Positions 9,073-17,813 of a DNA stretch of 49,965 bases are shown in pieces. Made by a program: the position numbers and the translations under genes. The DNA comes from CAXGTL01 sp964012725 (GTDB taxonomy: Archaea > Nanobdellota > Nanobdellia > Woesearchaeales > CAXGTL01), in NCBI GenBank assembly GCA_964012725.1, contig CAXGTL010000004.1:1-49965 (forward strand), read 5' to 3'. Each line of letters opens with the position of its first letter. The stretch's first letter is position 1. Below the pieces are notes generated by a model, which was given only the letters and a program-made list of their open reading frames with translations, was not told where the DNA came from and made no database searches.

Positions 9073-11091
9073 TTATATACGAGATATAAACCCTCTTTTA
9101 GGTTCAAATATATCACCAGAACGTTTTAATCTTTCAATTACTTCTTCACATGCATCTCTTTTAATATCTTGGTTTTCACATTCATTAACAACATCTTCAA
9201 TAGGAATAACTTTTCCAAGTTTATTTTCAAGTTCAGATATAATTTCTTTAATTATAGATATTTTCCCTCTTTGTGAAGCAGATATACCTGAAGCAATTCT
9301 GTCTATATCTATTTTACCAGTTTCTGGATCTATTCCTATTTGTGATAAACAATAATACATAATACTAATCGCTCTTTCTGCATCTTTTTTCATAACTTTG
9401 TCTGACAATCTTAATTTTGCAGAAGCTTCTGCTAACCTAACTAATCCTTCTAATTGTCTTGGAGAAATTGGTATTGATGTAATCTTTCCTTCTTCTGATC
9501 CAGACATTCTTGTTTCAATATAAAATTCTTTAATTCTTTCTAATGCAGAGTCAGTTAATACTGGTTTACTTTTTTGCCTAGCATAAGAAATATATTTTCT
9601 AAGAAGTTCAGTTGAAATTTCTGCTTCGCCAATATCTGGGTTTTGGTGTAATGATAAAATATGTTTTGCCATTAATTTATCTTTTGCTTCATCAGGTACA
9701 TCTTTAATAGCAAAAATAAGATCAAACCTGTTGATTAATGCAGGAGGCATATCAATTTGTTTTGCTAATATATCATATGGATCAAATCTTCCAAATTTGG
9801 GATTTGCAGCTGCAAGAACTGTTGTTTCACACCTTAATGTTGCTTGAACATTTGCTTTTGAAATAGAAATAGTTTGTTGTTCAAGAGCTTCATGCATTGC
9901 ACTTCTATCTTCTGTAGTCATTTTATCAATTTCATCAATCATACAAAAACCTTTATTACTTAATGGTAAAGCTCCTGCTTCAAGTGTCCATCCACCTAAA
10001 AATTCATCACGTAGTACAGAAGCAGTTAAACCAGCACCAGAGACACCTTTACCACTAACATATCTACATTTTGGTGCTACTTTACTCATTCTCTTTAATA
10101 ATTGAGATTTACCAGCACCTGGGTCTCCTATAAGTAAAACATGCATATCTCCTCTTGTTGTAACTCCATCTGACCTAGTTTTTTTAACTCCTCCAACTAA
10201 TTGTAAAAGAAGCGCTTCTTTAATTCTTTCATAACCATAAATAGATGGAGCAACACTTGTTATTAATTTTTTAACTATTTTAGAATCTTTTGAAAGTTCA
10301 AGAATTATTTTTTCCTCTTCTTTAGATATGTGGATTTGATAAAAATCTTCTTGCATTGCTTCAACATAATTAGCTTCAATTAATAAATCAAATCTTGTTG
10401 ATTGTGATCCTGATCTTAATGTAATTGGAACTTCTTTAATTATTCCGTTAATCATTATTTTACTACCTGGATTTGTTTTTTTATCAGACAATGGACTTAC
10501 TAAATCTTCTTTTAAAAATAAATTCATTCTTTTTGGTTGTTCTCCACCTTCAAGATCTTCTGATGCTTCTTCAAGTGAAATTCTTTGAACATCGATTAAT
10601 TTTTTGCTTAATAATCTAAATTTACCTTTTCTGCCACATCCACATCTGCTAGGTTCTTTAAATTTTTGATCTAATTGTATAACTGAAATTATATTTCCAC
10701 AACTAGGACATTCAAATCTTGCATTTGTTACTTGTGGTCTTACATCAGATTTTTGTCTTACTGTTCCTTTAACACACAAAAATTTACCTATGTGTGTACT
10801 TCTAATTTCTCTGATTAATATTTCTTGTAATTGTGATAAATTTTTTATTCTTATTCTAAAATTAGCTATTGGTTTTGGAAGATCAAACTGTTCAACAGCT
10901 ATTTCAGCAGCTCTAATTACATCTTCTGGTTGATCAAGCATTAAATCTGCTAATTCTGGATTAAATTTAGATAATTCTAAAAAATCTATTGTAAATGTAT
11001 TATGACCTTTTCTTATTTTTTCTAATAATTTGGCATGATAATTAGTTTCAAGAAATTCTTGGAATATTTTTATTTGTTCTGATGCATCCAT
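9073..11091 (-). CDS. mcm: Replicative helicase MCM
   Basis: A hexameric 3'-5' helicase of 672 residues. The N-terminal region has a zinc site (C128, C131, C150, C152) and the OB fold; the AAA+ core has Walker A GDPGAGKS at 322-329, Walker B MIDE at 384-387, and the arginine finger in NRFDLIF (R455). The C-terminus has a winged-helix domain (about 590-672). No intein is present, though MCM inteins are common. It is upstream of the RPA32-like gene on the same strand, 44 bases apart. The start ATG at 11091 follows a weak AAAGGTTGG leader. Confidence 0.97.
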   Translation of the reverse strand: MDASEQIKIFQEFLETNYHAKLLEKIRKGHNTFTIDFLELSKFNPELADLMLDQPEDVIRAAEIAVEQFDLPKPIANFRIRIKNLSQLQEILIREIRSTHIGKFLCVKGTVRQKSDVRPQVTNARFECPSCGNIISVIQLDQKFKEPSRCGCGRKGKFRLLSKKLIDVQRISLEEASEDLEGGEQPKRMNLFLKEDLVSPLSDKKTNPGSKIMINGIIKEVPITLRSGSQSTRFDLLIEANYVEAMQEDFYQIHISKEEEKIILELSKDSKIVKKLITSVAPSIYGYERIKEALLLQLVGGVKKTRSDGVTTRGDMHVLLIGDPGAGKSQLLKRMSKVAPKCRYVSGKGVSGAGLTASVLRDEFLGGWTLEAGALPLSNKGFCMIDEIDKMTTEDRSAMHEALEQQTISISKANVQATLRCETTVLAAANPKFGRFDPYDILAKQIDMPPALINRFDLIFAIKDVPDEAKDKLMAKHILSLHQNPDIGEAEISTELLRKYISYARQKSKPVLTDSALERIKEFYIETRMSGSEEGKITSIPISPRQLEGLVRLAEASAKLRLSDKVMKKDAERAISIMYYCLSQIGIDPETGKIDIDRIASGISASQRGKISIIKEIISELENKLGKVIPIEDVVNECENQDIKRDACEEVIERLKRSGDIFEPKRGFISRI

Positions 11092-11294
11092 TTTATCTAT
11101 CCAACCTTTTTAATATTAAATTTAACAAGTATAAATCTATATTGAGACTTAATATGTACTTTGGTACTCAATCTAGTTTATTAACCTCTTTTTTAAAAAA
11201 TAAAAAAAATCAAAATTTATAAAGATTTATTAATTGCATTATCTATTTCAATTAACCTAGTATTGAATTGCTATTTATTTCTGCTTGCTTTTGC
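11092..11294. promoter_or_regulatory. MCM promoter / TBP 3' region
   Basis: About 200 bases between mcm and the upstream tbp gene, both on the minus strand. A minus-strand TATA-like GATTTATACTT lies near 11125-11140. A GTAC-TTTG-GTAC palindrome lies at 11156-11167. The rest is A/T-rich with no ORF. Confidence 0.4.
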
Positions 11295-11882
11295 TTACTT
11301 CTGTTTCTTAATAGCTTTTAATGTCTTAACTAGTCTATCTAATGCAATATGAGCATCTTCTTCACTTTTAGTACCAGTACAAACAATTTTTCCATTACTA
11401 AATAATAAGAATGTTGCTCTTCCTGGACCTTCTTTATCTCCTAGTTTGTATACTAAACCTGGAAATTGTTCTGGTTCATATTCAGCATTAGTTAATTTCA
11501 TTGCTAATGTATTAAGGTTAAGATCCATTCCAATACTTCCAGATGCAACCATATTTTGAATTTGTATAACTGGTTTAACTGTTATATTGATATTGATTTT
11601 ATGTAGGCTTTTGATGATTTTCTTAATTGAAGCATCTACATCTGCCATGTTTCTAGCTCCTGTACATACTACTTTTCCTGAACTAAATATTAGTGCAGAA
11701 GTCTTAGGATCTTTGATTCTTATTACTAACCCAGGAAACTGTTCTGGATTATATTCTGTATTACTAAGCGTAGCTGCCATTTTTTCTAAAGGTATGTCAT
11801 GCTCTAAACTTGTTGAAACTACTATATTTACTATTTTTATGGTTTTTGCTTCTTTTTTGCCTTTTTTAGCTTTTTTTGCCAT
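11295..11882 (-). CDS. tbp: TATA-box binding protein
   Basis: The general archaeal transcription factor that bends promoter TATA boxes and recruits TFB. A lysine-rich leader of about 15 residues precedes two direct-repeat saddle halves, recognisable by the pair NTEYNPEQFPGLV...SGKVVCTG (about residues 41-75) and NAEYEPEQFPGLV...NGKIVCTG (about 131-170). At 195 residues it is of standard size. A GGGGG run eight bases before the ATG may serve as ribosome binding site. Several TATA-like boxes lie upstream. Confidence 0.97.
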   Translation of the reverse strand: MAKKAKKGKKEAKTIKIVNIVVSTSLEHDIPLEKMAATLSNTEYNPEQFPGLVIRIKDPKTSALIFSSGKVVCTGARNMADVDASIKKIIKSLHKININITVKPVIQIQNMVASGSIGMDLNLNTLAMKLTNAEYEPEQFPGLVYKLGDKEGPGRATFLLFSNGKIVCTGTKSEEDAHIALDRLVKTLKAIKKQK

Positions 11883-11907
11883 TGAAAAAACCCCCTATAT
11901 TAATTTT

Positions 11908-11995
11908 GTTTATAAATAAACTCTTTTTAACCATTATCATTTATAAATCCTTTATAAGTAATTATACTTTGGTAATGTCTATTCCTTTATAAATA
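11908..11995 (-). promoter_or_regulatory. Cluster of TATA-like boxes upstream of tbp
   Basis: Four TTATAAA/TTATAAG boxes are packed in 90 bases before tbp. Two are identical TCCTTTATAA decamers (on the given strand) at 11948-11957 and 11983-11992, 35 bases apart. One may be the promoter and others could be TBP binding sites for autoregulation, which is inference. Confidence 0.4.
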
Positions 11996-12110
11996 CTCTT
12001 GTTTTAAAAGGAAATTTGTTTAATAATACTTAAAATTTACATTTTTATACATGATTATCCTATTTTATTATTATTTTCAATATAGAAATTATCTTTTGTG
12101 TTAAGTTAAT

Positions 12111-12512
12111 TTATACAATTATTAAATACTTCTTTTGTCTCATAATAATAATCTTAACATTCTTTTTTTCTTTATTATTCTTAATCTTCAACCTTTTCCT
12201 AAGTCCTATATCTTGAGTACACACAATCCAATCATCACCAACTAAATCAACAATCAAATCATCAACATACTTCTCAGATTTTGTCTTAATTATTTTAACT
12301 TTCTTCTTATTAAGCAATTGTAAAGCAAGTTTTGCATTAATCTTATTCTTTCCCTTACCAATCTTAACCAATTCATTAAGCTCATCAATGGTCTTATCCA
12401 ATACACAAACTACATAATTCCCATCAACAATTCTTTTAATTTCAGTAAATATATCTACTTTGAACTGAAACGGAATCATACAAAAGTTTGTGTCAAGTAA
12501 TATTTTAGTCAT
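12111..12512 (-). CDS. PIN-domain protein, FCF1/Utp24-like
   Basis: A 133-residue PIN domain. Acidic active-site residues are seen in LLDTNFCM (D7), in the DKTIDELNEL segment near residue 40, and in the C-terminal GDDWIVCTQDIGLRKRLK segment near 90-110, the layout of archaeal FCF1-like PIN proteins. Eukaryotic Fcf1 cuts pre-rRNA; the archaeal members are thought to act in RNA processing. No partner antitoxin of a known type is adjacent, although a small gene of unknown type lies 94 bases upstream on the same strand, so a VapC toxin cannot be fully excluded. Confidence 0.75.
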   Translation of the reverse strand: MTKILLDTNFCMIPFQFKVDIFTEIKRIVDGNYVVCVLDKTIDELNELVKIGKGKNKINAKLALQLLNKKKVKIIKTKSEKYVDDLIVDLVGDDWIVCTQDIGLRKRLKIKNNKEKKNVKIIIMRQKKYLIIV

Positions 12513-12605
12513 TTTATTCCTTAGGAATTGTCTCCAGTTTATAATATTTATATACTATTTTTCCAAAGCCAATTTTGTAATATCTTCTTCAAGTTCTACT
12601 TTTAA

Positions 12606-12770
12606 CTATTTAATATTGCTAAGCAAAAAAGGTAGTTTTACTTTATCAGCAATTCTTTTTTCAATTATTCCATCATTAGATGCAAGTATAATTTCTGTAT
12701 CCAGATCACCAATTAATTGACATACTTTTTGCATTCTTTTTATTTTTTCATCTTTTTTTAGTTCAGCCAT
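12606..12770 (-). CDS. Small unrecognised protein (54 residues), possibly shortened by an internal stop
   Basis: A short reading frame begins MAELKKDEKIKRMQKV and ends LLSNIK at a TAG (12606-12608). A strong ribosome binding site GGTGAT lies five bases before the ATG and a TATA-like GTATATATT farther up, so it is very likely expressed. After the TAG the same frame stays open for 16 codons with protein-like character (KVELEEDITKLALEK) before a second TAG at 12555-12557. It may therefore be a truncated 71-residue gene, or readthrough may occur. I do not recognise the family. It precedes the PIN gene, possibly as one operon. Confidence 0.6.
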   Translation of the reverse strand: MAELKKDEKIKRMQKVCQLIGDLDTEIILASNDGIIEKRIADKVKLPFLLSNIK

Positions 12771-12940
12771 TTATATCACCTTAGTTTTTATTCAATACAT
12801 ATTAAAACTTAATTTTAATATATACTAACTTTAAAATTAATATAAATCTTTCTATAATAAAACAACCTTTAATAGATTTTAAACTCAATTTTATAGGTCA
12901 TGGTTTATTATTAAGAATAAAACAATCACATTTATTATTT

Positions 12941-13732
12941 TTATCTCAACTTCATACCTTCCAAAATCTTCTTAGTCTTCAACGTATCACCAAGTGGATT
13001 AGGACTTTCATTAATAATCATACAATTAATCTTATATTTCTTTAGGTAGGACAAAAGCTCTTTTATATCTTTCCCTTTTGTAATCAAATGCCTACGCTCA
13101 CCTTTGGCACTAAACTCAATCCCTGAAAAATGACAATGTACATGTTTAAGATGCTTAATCTTTTTCATAACAGAGTCATAATCAATCTTGCCATCTCTAG
13201 CAAGTAAATGTGCAAAATCAACACAAATACCACACTTAGTTTCTTTAACTAATTGTAATAATTCATCTAAATCTCCAAACTGTGAAGCCTTACCAGTTGT
13301 TTCAGGAGCTAATTTTACTTTTTTAAAACCTTCATCCTTAATAACATCTTGCATTTCTCCAATCCTTTCACTAACAAAATCATAAACTTCTTTTTTACTT
13401 CTTTTTCCATAATAAGCAGCATGAAACACAACATTTCCACCGCCCAGATAGTACATTTTTTCACAACTTTTAAGGATACGTTTCATACTATCTTTGATCT
13501 TTATTTTTTCAACAGAACAAAGGTTGATATAATAAGGAGCATGCACACTTAATTCCAACTTCAACTTTTTTCTAAGCAAACCAACTTCCTTAGCAAGTGA
13601 ATTACCCATTCTAACTCCTCTTACAAATTCAACTTCTTGGCCATCTAATCCTAATTTTTTTAATTTAACAAGTGACTTAAGAATTCCATTATCAATATTT
13701 CCAGCAGTACCTATCTTTATTTTAAATGTCAT
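12941..13732 (-). CDS. nfo: Endonuclease IV family AP endonuclease
   Basis: A TIM-barrel enzyme of base-excision repair that cuts DNA 5' of abasic sites. Expected metal ligands can be placed: H64 (SVHAPY), H104 (VFHAAYY), E144 (APETTG), D172 and H175 (VDFAHLLARDG), H199/H201 (HVHCHFSG), H215 (RRHL) and E242 (NESPN). In bacterial Nfo the RRH triplet is DRH; the change seems common in archaeal relatives, from memory. At 263 residues it is slightly shorter than the E. coli enzyme. It stands alone between non-coding gaps. Confidence 0.85.
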   Translation of the reverse strand: MTFKIKIGTAGNIDNGILKSLVKLKKLGLDGQEVEFVRGVRMGNSLAKEVGLLRKKLKLELSVHAPYYINLCSVEKIKIKDSMKRILKSCEKMYYLGGGNVVFHAAYYGKRSKKEVYDFVSERIGEMQDVIKDEGFKKVKLAPETTGKASQFGDLDELLQLVKETKCGICVDFAHLLARDGKIDYDSVMKKIKHLKHVHCHFSGIEFSAKGERRHLITKGKDIKELLSYLKKYKINCMIINESPNPLGDTLKTKKILEGMKLR

Positions 13733-13822
13733 TATTATTATTATTAAAATTTTTGTTATTATTTAATTATTATTTGGTTTAGATTTAACACATTGTAAAT
13801 TTATCTTTTAAACAATTTCAAT

Positions 13823-15193
13823 TTATCTCTTCTTCTTATCTTTCAACACTTTAATCTCTTTTCTTAATTTTTTCATTTTTCTAATTCTTTTAACTTCTCT
13901 TTTTCCCTTTTTTTTAACATTATTTTTTTTATCTTTTATTATTTCTATTTGTTCTTCAACAACAACTTTCCTTTTTATAAAATACTTAGACAATTTAATA
14001 GCAATTGTTGAAATTATTATTGAATAAAGAATAAAAGCTAATGCATAATTAAGTATTTCTTGACCACCAGGAATATTCACGAATAATGTTTCTTTACCTT
14101 TTAGTTTAAGTGTAATATTTAATAATAAAGCTACAACAACTGCTACAGATATACCTTTTGAAGCACTTAATGTCATAAACACTTTTTCTCTTAATTTAAA
14201 TGTTTCTTTTTTAAATGTAAAGTTTATTGTTATATATCTTATTCCTAAATAAATAATAAATAAAGATATTGATTTTAAATAAAATAATCCATTCATTGGT
14301 AATTCTATTAAAACACCAATTAATATGAAGACTGTAATTTCTAGGAAATTAGAAAATATTCTTGAGAACTCTTGTAATTGTTCTTTTTGTTTCACATAAA
14401 CATTACCAAACATAAGTCCAAGTGTAGTAACTGCTAATACTCCATTTCCTCCTATATTTTCAGCTAATATAAATGCTAATAATGCAGAAGCTATGATTAT
14501 TAAAGGTCCTAATGTTTGTGAATAAATTTTTCTTAATAATTTTAAAATAATTAGCCCTATTAAAAGTCCAGCTCCTATTCCTGATGCAATTTGTTGCAAA
14601 AATGGAATTATTTGTGATGCAATATTAGTAAAAACAAATTCTCCTTCCATTTTTTCCATTATATTTAAAATTATAAATGGAAATAAAACTATTAAAGGTG
14701 TATTTATAATAGATTCAATTTTTAAAAATTGAAGAACTTTATGAGTTCTATCTTTTAGCATATAAAGTACTGCATCTGGACTAGTACCAGACATTAAAGC
14801 TGCAAATACCATTGCAAGGAATATATTATTTGCATCTAAAAATAAATAAACTATTGCTGAAAAAAAGATTAAATTTGTAATTAAAAATATTATTGAATAT
14901 TTAAGTGCATAAACTGAAAAATCATCAAACTCTTTATATTTAAATTTAGATGTTGATTCAAAAATAATCATAACTAAAGCTAAAATTGATAAACTTGCTA
15001 TGAATACTACTGGAAATTCAATTTTAGTAGTATGTGTTACTTGTGCATATTTTATAACTATAAAATTAATTAACATACCAGAAACAATAAGAAGAAAAAT
15101 ATTAGGAATTTTCATTCTATCAGAAAAATATGTTATTATCAAACCTATTAAAATAAGAACCCCTAAGTATGTTAAATATGTTAGTGCTTCCAT
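13823..15193 (-). CDS. Cation/proton antiporter, CPA family
   Basis: A membrane transporter of 456 residues with about 12 hydrophobic helices in residues 1-400. The ALMSGTSPDAVL segment (about residues 135-146) corresponds to the helix carrying the ion-binding Asp in CPA2/NapA-like exchangers. The last 50 residues are a cytoplasmic tail full of Lys and Arg (KKNNVKKKGKREVKRIRKMKK). No regulatory TrkA domain is attached. The exchanged ion (Na+ or K+) cannot be told. It is divergent from the SecB-like gene. Confidence 0.85.
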   Translation of the reverse strand: MEALTYLTYLGVLILIGLIITYFSDRMKIPNIFLLIVSGMLINFIVIKYAQVTHTTKIEFPVVFIASLSILALVMIIFESTSKFKYKEFDDFSVYALKYSIIFLITNLIFFSAIVYLFLDANNIFLAMVFAALMSGTSPDAVLYMLKDRTHKVLQFLKIESIINTPLIVLFPFIILNIMEKMEGEFVFTNIASQIIPFLQQIASGIGAGLLIGLIILKLLRKIYSQTLGPLIIIASALLAFILAENIGGNGVLAVTTLGLMFGNVYVKQKEQLQEFSRIFSNFLEITVFILIGVLIELPMNGLFYLKSISLFIIYLGIRYITINFTFKKETFKLREKVFMTLSASKGISVAVVVALLLNITLKLKGKETLFVNIPGGQEILNYALAFILYSIIISTIAIKLSKYFIKRKVVVEEQIEIIKDKKNNVKKKGKREVKRIRKMKKLRKEIKVLKDKKKR

Positions 15194-15335
15194 TTATTTA
15201 CCTCACCACTTTTTTAATATAGTATATTTATTATTTTCTTATATATATATGTTTCCATTATAATAATCTTTATATACTCATATACTAAATCTTTAAATTA
15301 GACAAAATAACATAAACAATTGAGGTGAAAAAAAC

Positions 15336-15758
15336 ATGACAATAATTGGATTTAATTTTACAAAAATAAGTGTTAAAAGAGAAAATAGTATTACTGGAAA
15401 TATTTCTATTAAAAAAAAAGTAGGTATTGAAAACCTTAGAACAAAAGAAATGGGTTTATCAACTAATCAAGGAGCTTTAGAAATAGATTTTACTTATGGA
15501 GTTTCATTTTTAAATGAAAAAAAAAAGAATGTTGGTAATATAGATTTAGCTGGTAATTTTGTTTTCTTAAACGAGAAAAAATTAATAACTGAAGTTATTA
15601 AACAATATAAAAAAGATAGATCAATAAAACAAGAAATAATAACTCCTTTATTAAATTACACTTTTGCTAAGTGTACTCTTGAAGCATTATTATTAAGCAA
15701 GGAAGTAAATTTGCCAATGCCTGTACAATTACCTAAATTAAAGGTTGGAAAAAAATAA
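15336..15758 (+). CDS. Small conserved protein with possible SecB-like fold
   Basis: A soluble protein of 140 residues. It starts MTIIGFNFTKISVKRE, has alternating beta strands through residue 105 (FTYGVSFLNEK, IDLAGNFVFL), then a helix and a short proline-rich end, NLPMPVQLPKL. The arrangement of strands, then a helix after a proline (ITPLLNYTFAKCTLEALLL), then a PMPxxLP tail recalls SecB and archaeal SecB-like proteins such as MJ0357; this is a structural guess. GAGGTG lies before the ATG. I have a memory of similar unannotated proteins in DPANN genomes, with no known function. Confidence 0.55.
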   Translation: MTIIGFNFTKISVKRENSITGNISIKKKVGIENLRTKEMGLSTNQGALEIDFTYGVSFLNEKKKNVGNIDLAGNFVFLNEKKLITEVIKQYKKDRSIKQEIITPLLNYTFAKCTLEALLLSKEVNLPMPVQLPKLKVGKK

Positions 15759-15772
15759 TAAATATAATTTAA

Positions 15773-16687
15773 TTATTTTTCAAACATAAAAGGATAAGTA
15801 TCTTGAACTTCATGAATAAAAGTATCACAATTATAAATACCTAATTCAGAAATAATGCCAGTAATAAGTTCAGGATTAATTTTTTCAAAAGCATAATTTA
15901 ATATTTTAACATTTTTTGGTTTATTTGGCCATACTTCTTTATAATATCTTTTTTCAATTTCAGTTTCGTATCCAAATATAGTTTGAGGATCAAATTTCCA
16001 AGAATTTGTACAAACATAAACAGGTGTATGATATTTAATAGCTATTTCAGCAAACATTTCTGAACCAATTTTATTAATTACTTTACCAGTTGATGTAATT
16101 GCATCGCATCCAATTAACATTAAGTCAGACTCTTTTAATGCTAAACGACCACCAGAATCAACAAAATGTGTTACTTTGATTCCATGTGAAGCTAATTCTT
16201 TTGCTGTTATTCTTCCTTGGAATAAAGGCCTTGTTTCTGTATTATATACTTCAAATTTCTTACCTTGCTTTTTTGCTTCAATCAAGATTCTAGTAACAGT
16301 AGATGAATGACAATGTGTGAATACAATCATACCATTTTTAATCATTCTTGCACCTACTTTAATAATTTTATCTTTTGATTTCTTAAAGTGTTCTTGAACT
16401 GTTTTTAAACGTTCATGTAGGTCATGTTTCATAGTATTAACATCTTCATGGTGTAAATTATGTAATATATAATTAACAGCATTTCTTAAACCAGGTTCAG
16501 TTGCTCTTGCATTAAATAATAATTTTTTAGCTTTGTTTAAATCATTCCATAATTCTTTAGAATTTTTATGTTTATAATCTTTAACAATAACATAAATTGC
16601 TTTAGAACCCATTTTAGCAACATTTTCAGCTCCTTGGATCTTTAGACTTGAAATATCTTTTACAATTTTTTTAAAGTTTTTATTCAT
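15773..16687 (-). CDS. e2b2: Ribose-1,5-bisphosphate isomerase (eIF2B-alpha family)
   Basis: The enzyme converts ribose-1,5-bisphosphate to ribulose-1,5-bisphosphate, between AMP phosphorylase and form III RuBisCO in archaeal nucleotide salvage. The 304-residue sequence has an N-terminal helical domain and a Rossmann-like domain with FTHCHSST (C126), YNTETRPLFQGR, DSGGRLAL and GCDAITSTGKVINKIGS (D195). C126 and D195 fit the Cys/Asp catalytic pair of the Thermococcus enzyme. Plain aIF2B-alpha or methylthioribose-1-phosphate isomerase are alternatives in the same fold. Neither RuBisCO nor AMP phosphorylase lies in the window. It overlaps the upstream nuclease gene by four bases (ATGA). Confidence 0.8.
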   Translation of the reverse strand: MNKNFKKIVKDISSLKIQGAENVAKMGSKAIYVIVKDYKHKNSKELWNDLNKAKKLLFNARATEPGLRNAVNYILHNLHHEDVNTMKHDLHERLKTVQEHFKKSKDKIIKVGARMIKNGMIVFTHCHSSTVTRILIEAKKQGKKFEVYNTETRPLFQGRITAKELASHGIKVTHFVDSGGRLALKESDLMLIGCDAITSTGKVINKIGSEMFAEIAIKYHTPVYVCTNSWKFDPQTIFGYETEIEKRYYKEVWPNKPKNVKILNYAFEKINPELITGIISELGIYNCDTFIHEVQDTYPFMFEK

Positions 16688-17310
16688 GAAACCAACCCTT
16701 TTATAATTTTTTCTTCAGGTTTAAAAACATAAGCAATATCATCATCAAAATAACCACACATAAAGTTTCCTAAAGGGATTCCTGTTCTTCTACTTAACAT
16801 TAATGCATAAAAATAAACTTGACAAGAAGCATATTTTTCTAAGTGTGCTTTTGGTTTATAATCCCAAACCCATATTTTTCCTTCCTCAACTCTTAAAGCA
16901 TCTATATGTCCTGTTAAAGGCAAATCTTCATTAAATAATTCTTTGTATTCTTGAATTTCATTAGAATTTAACCATATTGGAACTTCTACAGCAAGAGTTT
17001 TATCATCTCTTTCAAGCATAAATAATTGTACATTTGAATGTGCACTTTTATAATTATAACTAATTAATCCTTGTTCAGCTAATCCTGATACTTCATGTCC
17101 TTTTATTTCCATTTTGTTTACATCTAATTTCATTTTAAGAGCAGAACCTCTTGGTCCTGATTGAAAATAATCATTAGGACATTCATTAAACATTTTTTCA
17201 AGATAATTTTTCAAAGAAGAGAAACTATTATTACAAAGAATTTCAGTTTTTTTCATGTGAAGTCTATAATGGTAAAACCAACCATGATGAAAAGATTTAT
17301 GTTTAATCAT
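16684..17310 (-). CDS. PD-(D/E)XK nuclease superfamily protein
   Basis: A 208-residue protein whose second half carries the nuclease signature: GHIDAL near residue 137 (Asp), then WVWDYKPKA near 152 (D-x-K) and QVYFYALMLS near 165, as in RecB/Cas4-type domains. There is no four-Cys iron-sulfur cluster, so it is not a typical Cas4, and no CRISPR genes are near. The N-terminal 19 residues could be an upstream extension, with an alternative start at M19. The coupling with the isomerase downstream (four-base overlap) is unexplained. Substrate unknown. Confidence 0.7.
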   Translation of the reverse strand: MIKHKSFHHGWFYHYRLHMKKTEILCNNSFSSLKNYLEKMFNECPNDYFQSGPRGSALKMKLDVNKMEIKGHEVSGLAEQGLISYNYKSAHSNVQLFMLERDDKTLAVEVPIWLNSNEIQEYKELFNEDLPLTGHIDALRVEEGKIWVWDYKPKAHLEKYASCQVYFYALMLSRRTGIPLGNFMCGYFDDDIAYVFKPEEKIIKGLVS

Positions 17311-17363
17311 TATGATATAAATAGTAGTTAAGTAAACTAATTAAAAATTAAAAAGAAAATTTA

Positions 17364-17669
17364 TTATTTTCTTCTCTTTTTTCTTCTTTTAGGTTTTCTT
17401 TTTTTTGATTTCTTTTTGGAAATACGTTTACTTCCTCTCTTGCTAATCATTTTTTCTATTTTATATTCTTCTTTAGCAATCTTCATAGCCATTCTTTCAA
17501 TATGTGTTTCAACTCTAGCCATTCTTCTTTCCATGATTACTAACATTCTAAGACTATAAACTATTGCAGCCAATGTACCAACTATAATAGCAAGAACTAC
17601 ATTAATTCTTGGAAGAAGTTTTCCAATATAATTAACAAGTAATTCAACACTTGCAGGATCTAAAACCAT
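17364..17669 (-). CDS. Small membrane protein with basic tail
   Basis: A 101-residue protein: a hydrophobic helix at about residues 21-45 (INVVLAIIVGTLAAIVYSL), an amphipathic stretch that could form a coiled coil (about 46-78), and an extremely basic C-terminus of about 24 residues made almost only of Lys, Arg and Ser. The tail is likely cytoplasmic and could bind nucleic acid or anionic lipid. I do not recognise the family. It is divergent from nothing and stands alone. Confidence 0.6.
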   Translation of the reverse strand: MVLDPASVELLVNYIGKLLPRINVVLAIIVGTLAAIVYSLRMLVIMERRMARVETHIERMAMKIAKEEYKIEKMISKRGSKRISKKKSKKRKPKRRKKRRK

Positions 17670-17813
17670 TTTCTATACACCTCTTTTTACATATATTATG
17701 TATTTTTGATTATATTTATATATTATTTATATATATCTTATGACTGATTCCTATATAAACTTATCGTTTTTATTATATTACTTGAATTATATTATAATAA
17801 TCTTATAATTATC

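Noticed and set aside
3051..11091. Inteins in PolC or MCM
   Set aside because: Both reading frames run through the usual insertion sites without intein blocks.
11587..11919. 110-codon frame opposite tbp
   Set aside because: It lies over the well-conserved TBP gene on the other strand and has no ribosome binding site.
12606..12608. Pyrrolysine at the in-frame TAG
   Set aside because: TAG ends leuS normally, and no pyl gene or methylamine methyltransferase is seen in the window.
12490..12720. Open frame of 76 codons on the plus strand
   Set aside because: It is antisense to the small minus-strand gene, which has a clear ribosome binding site, and its composition (runs of Ile, Phe, Ser) is typical of reverse-strand shadows in A/T-rich DNA.
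16684..17310. Cas4 and a CRISPR locus
   Set aside because: The nuclease lacks the four cysteines of Cas4; no repeat-spacer array or other cas gene is present.
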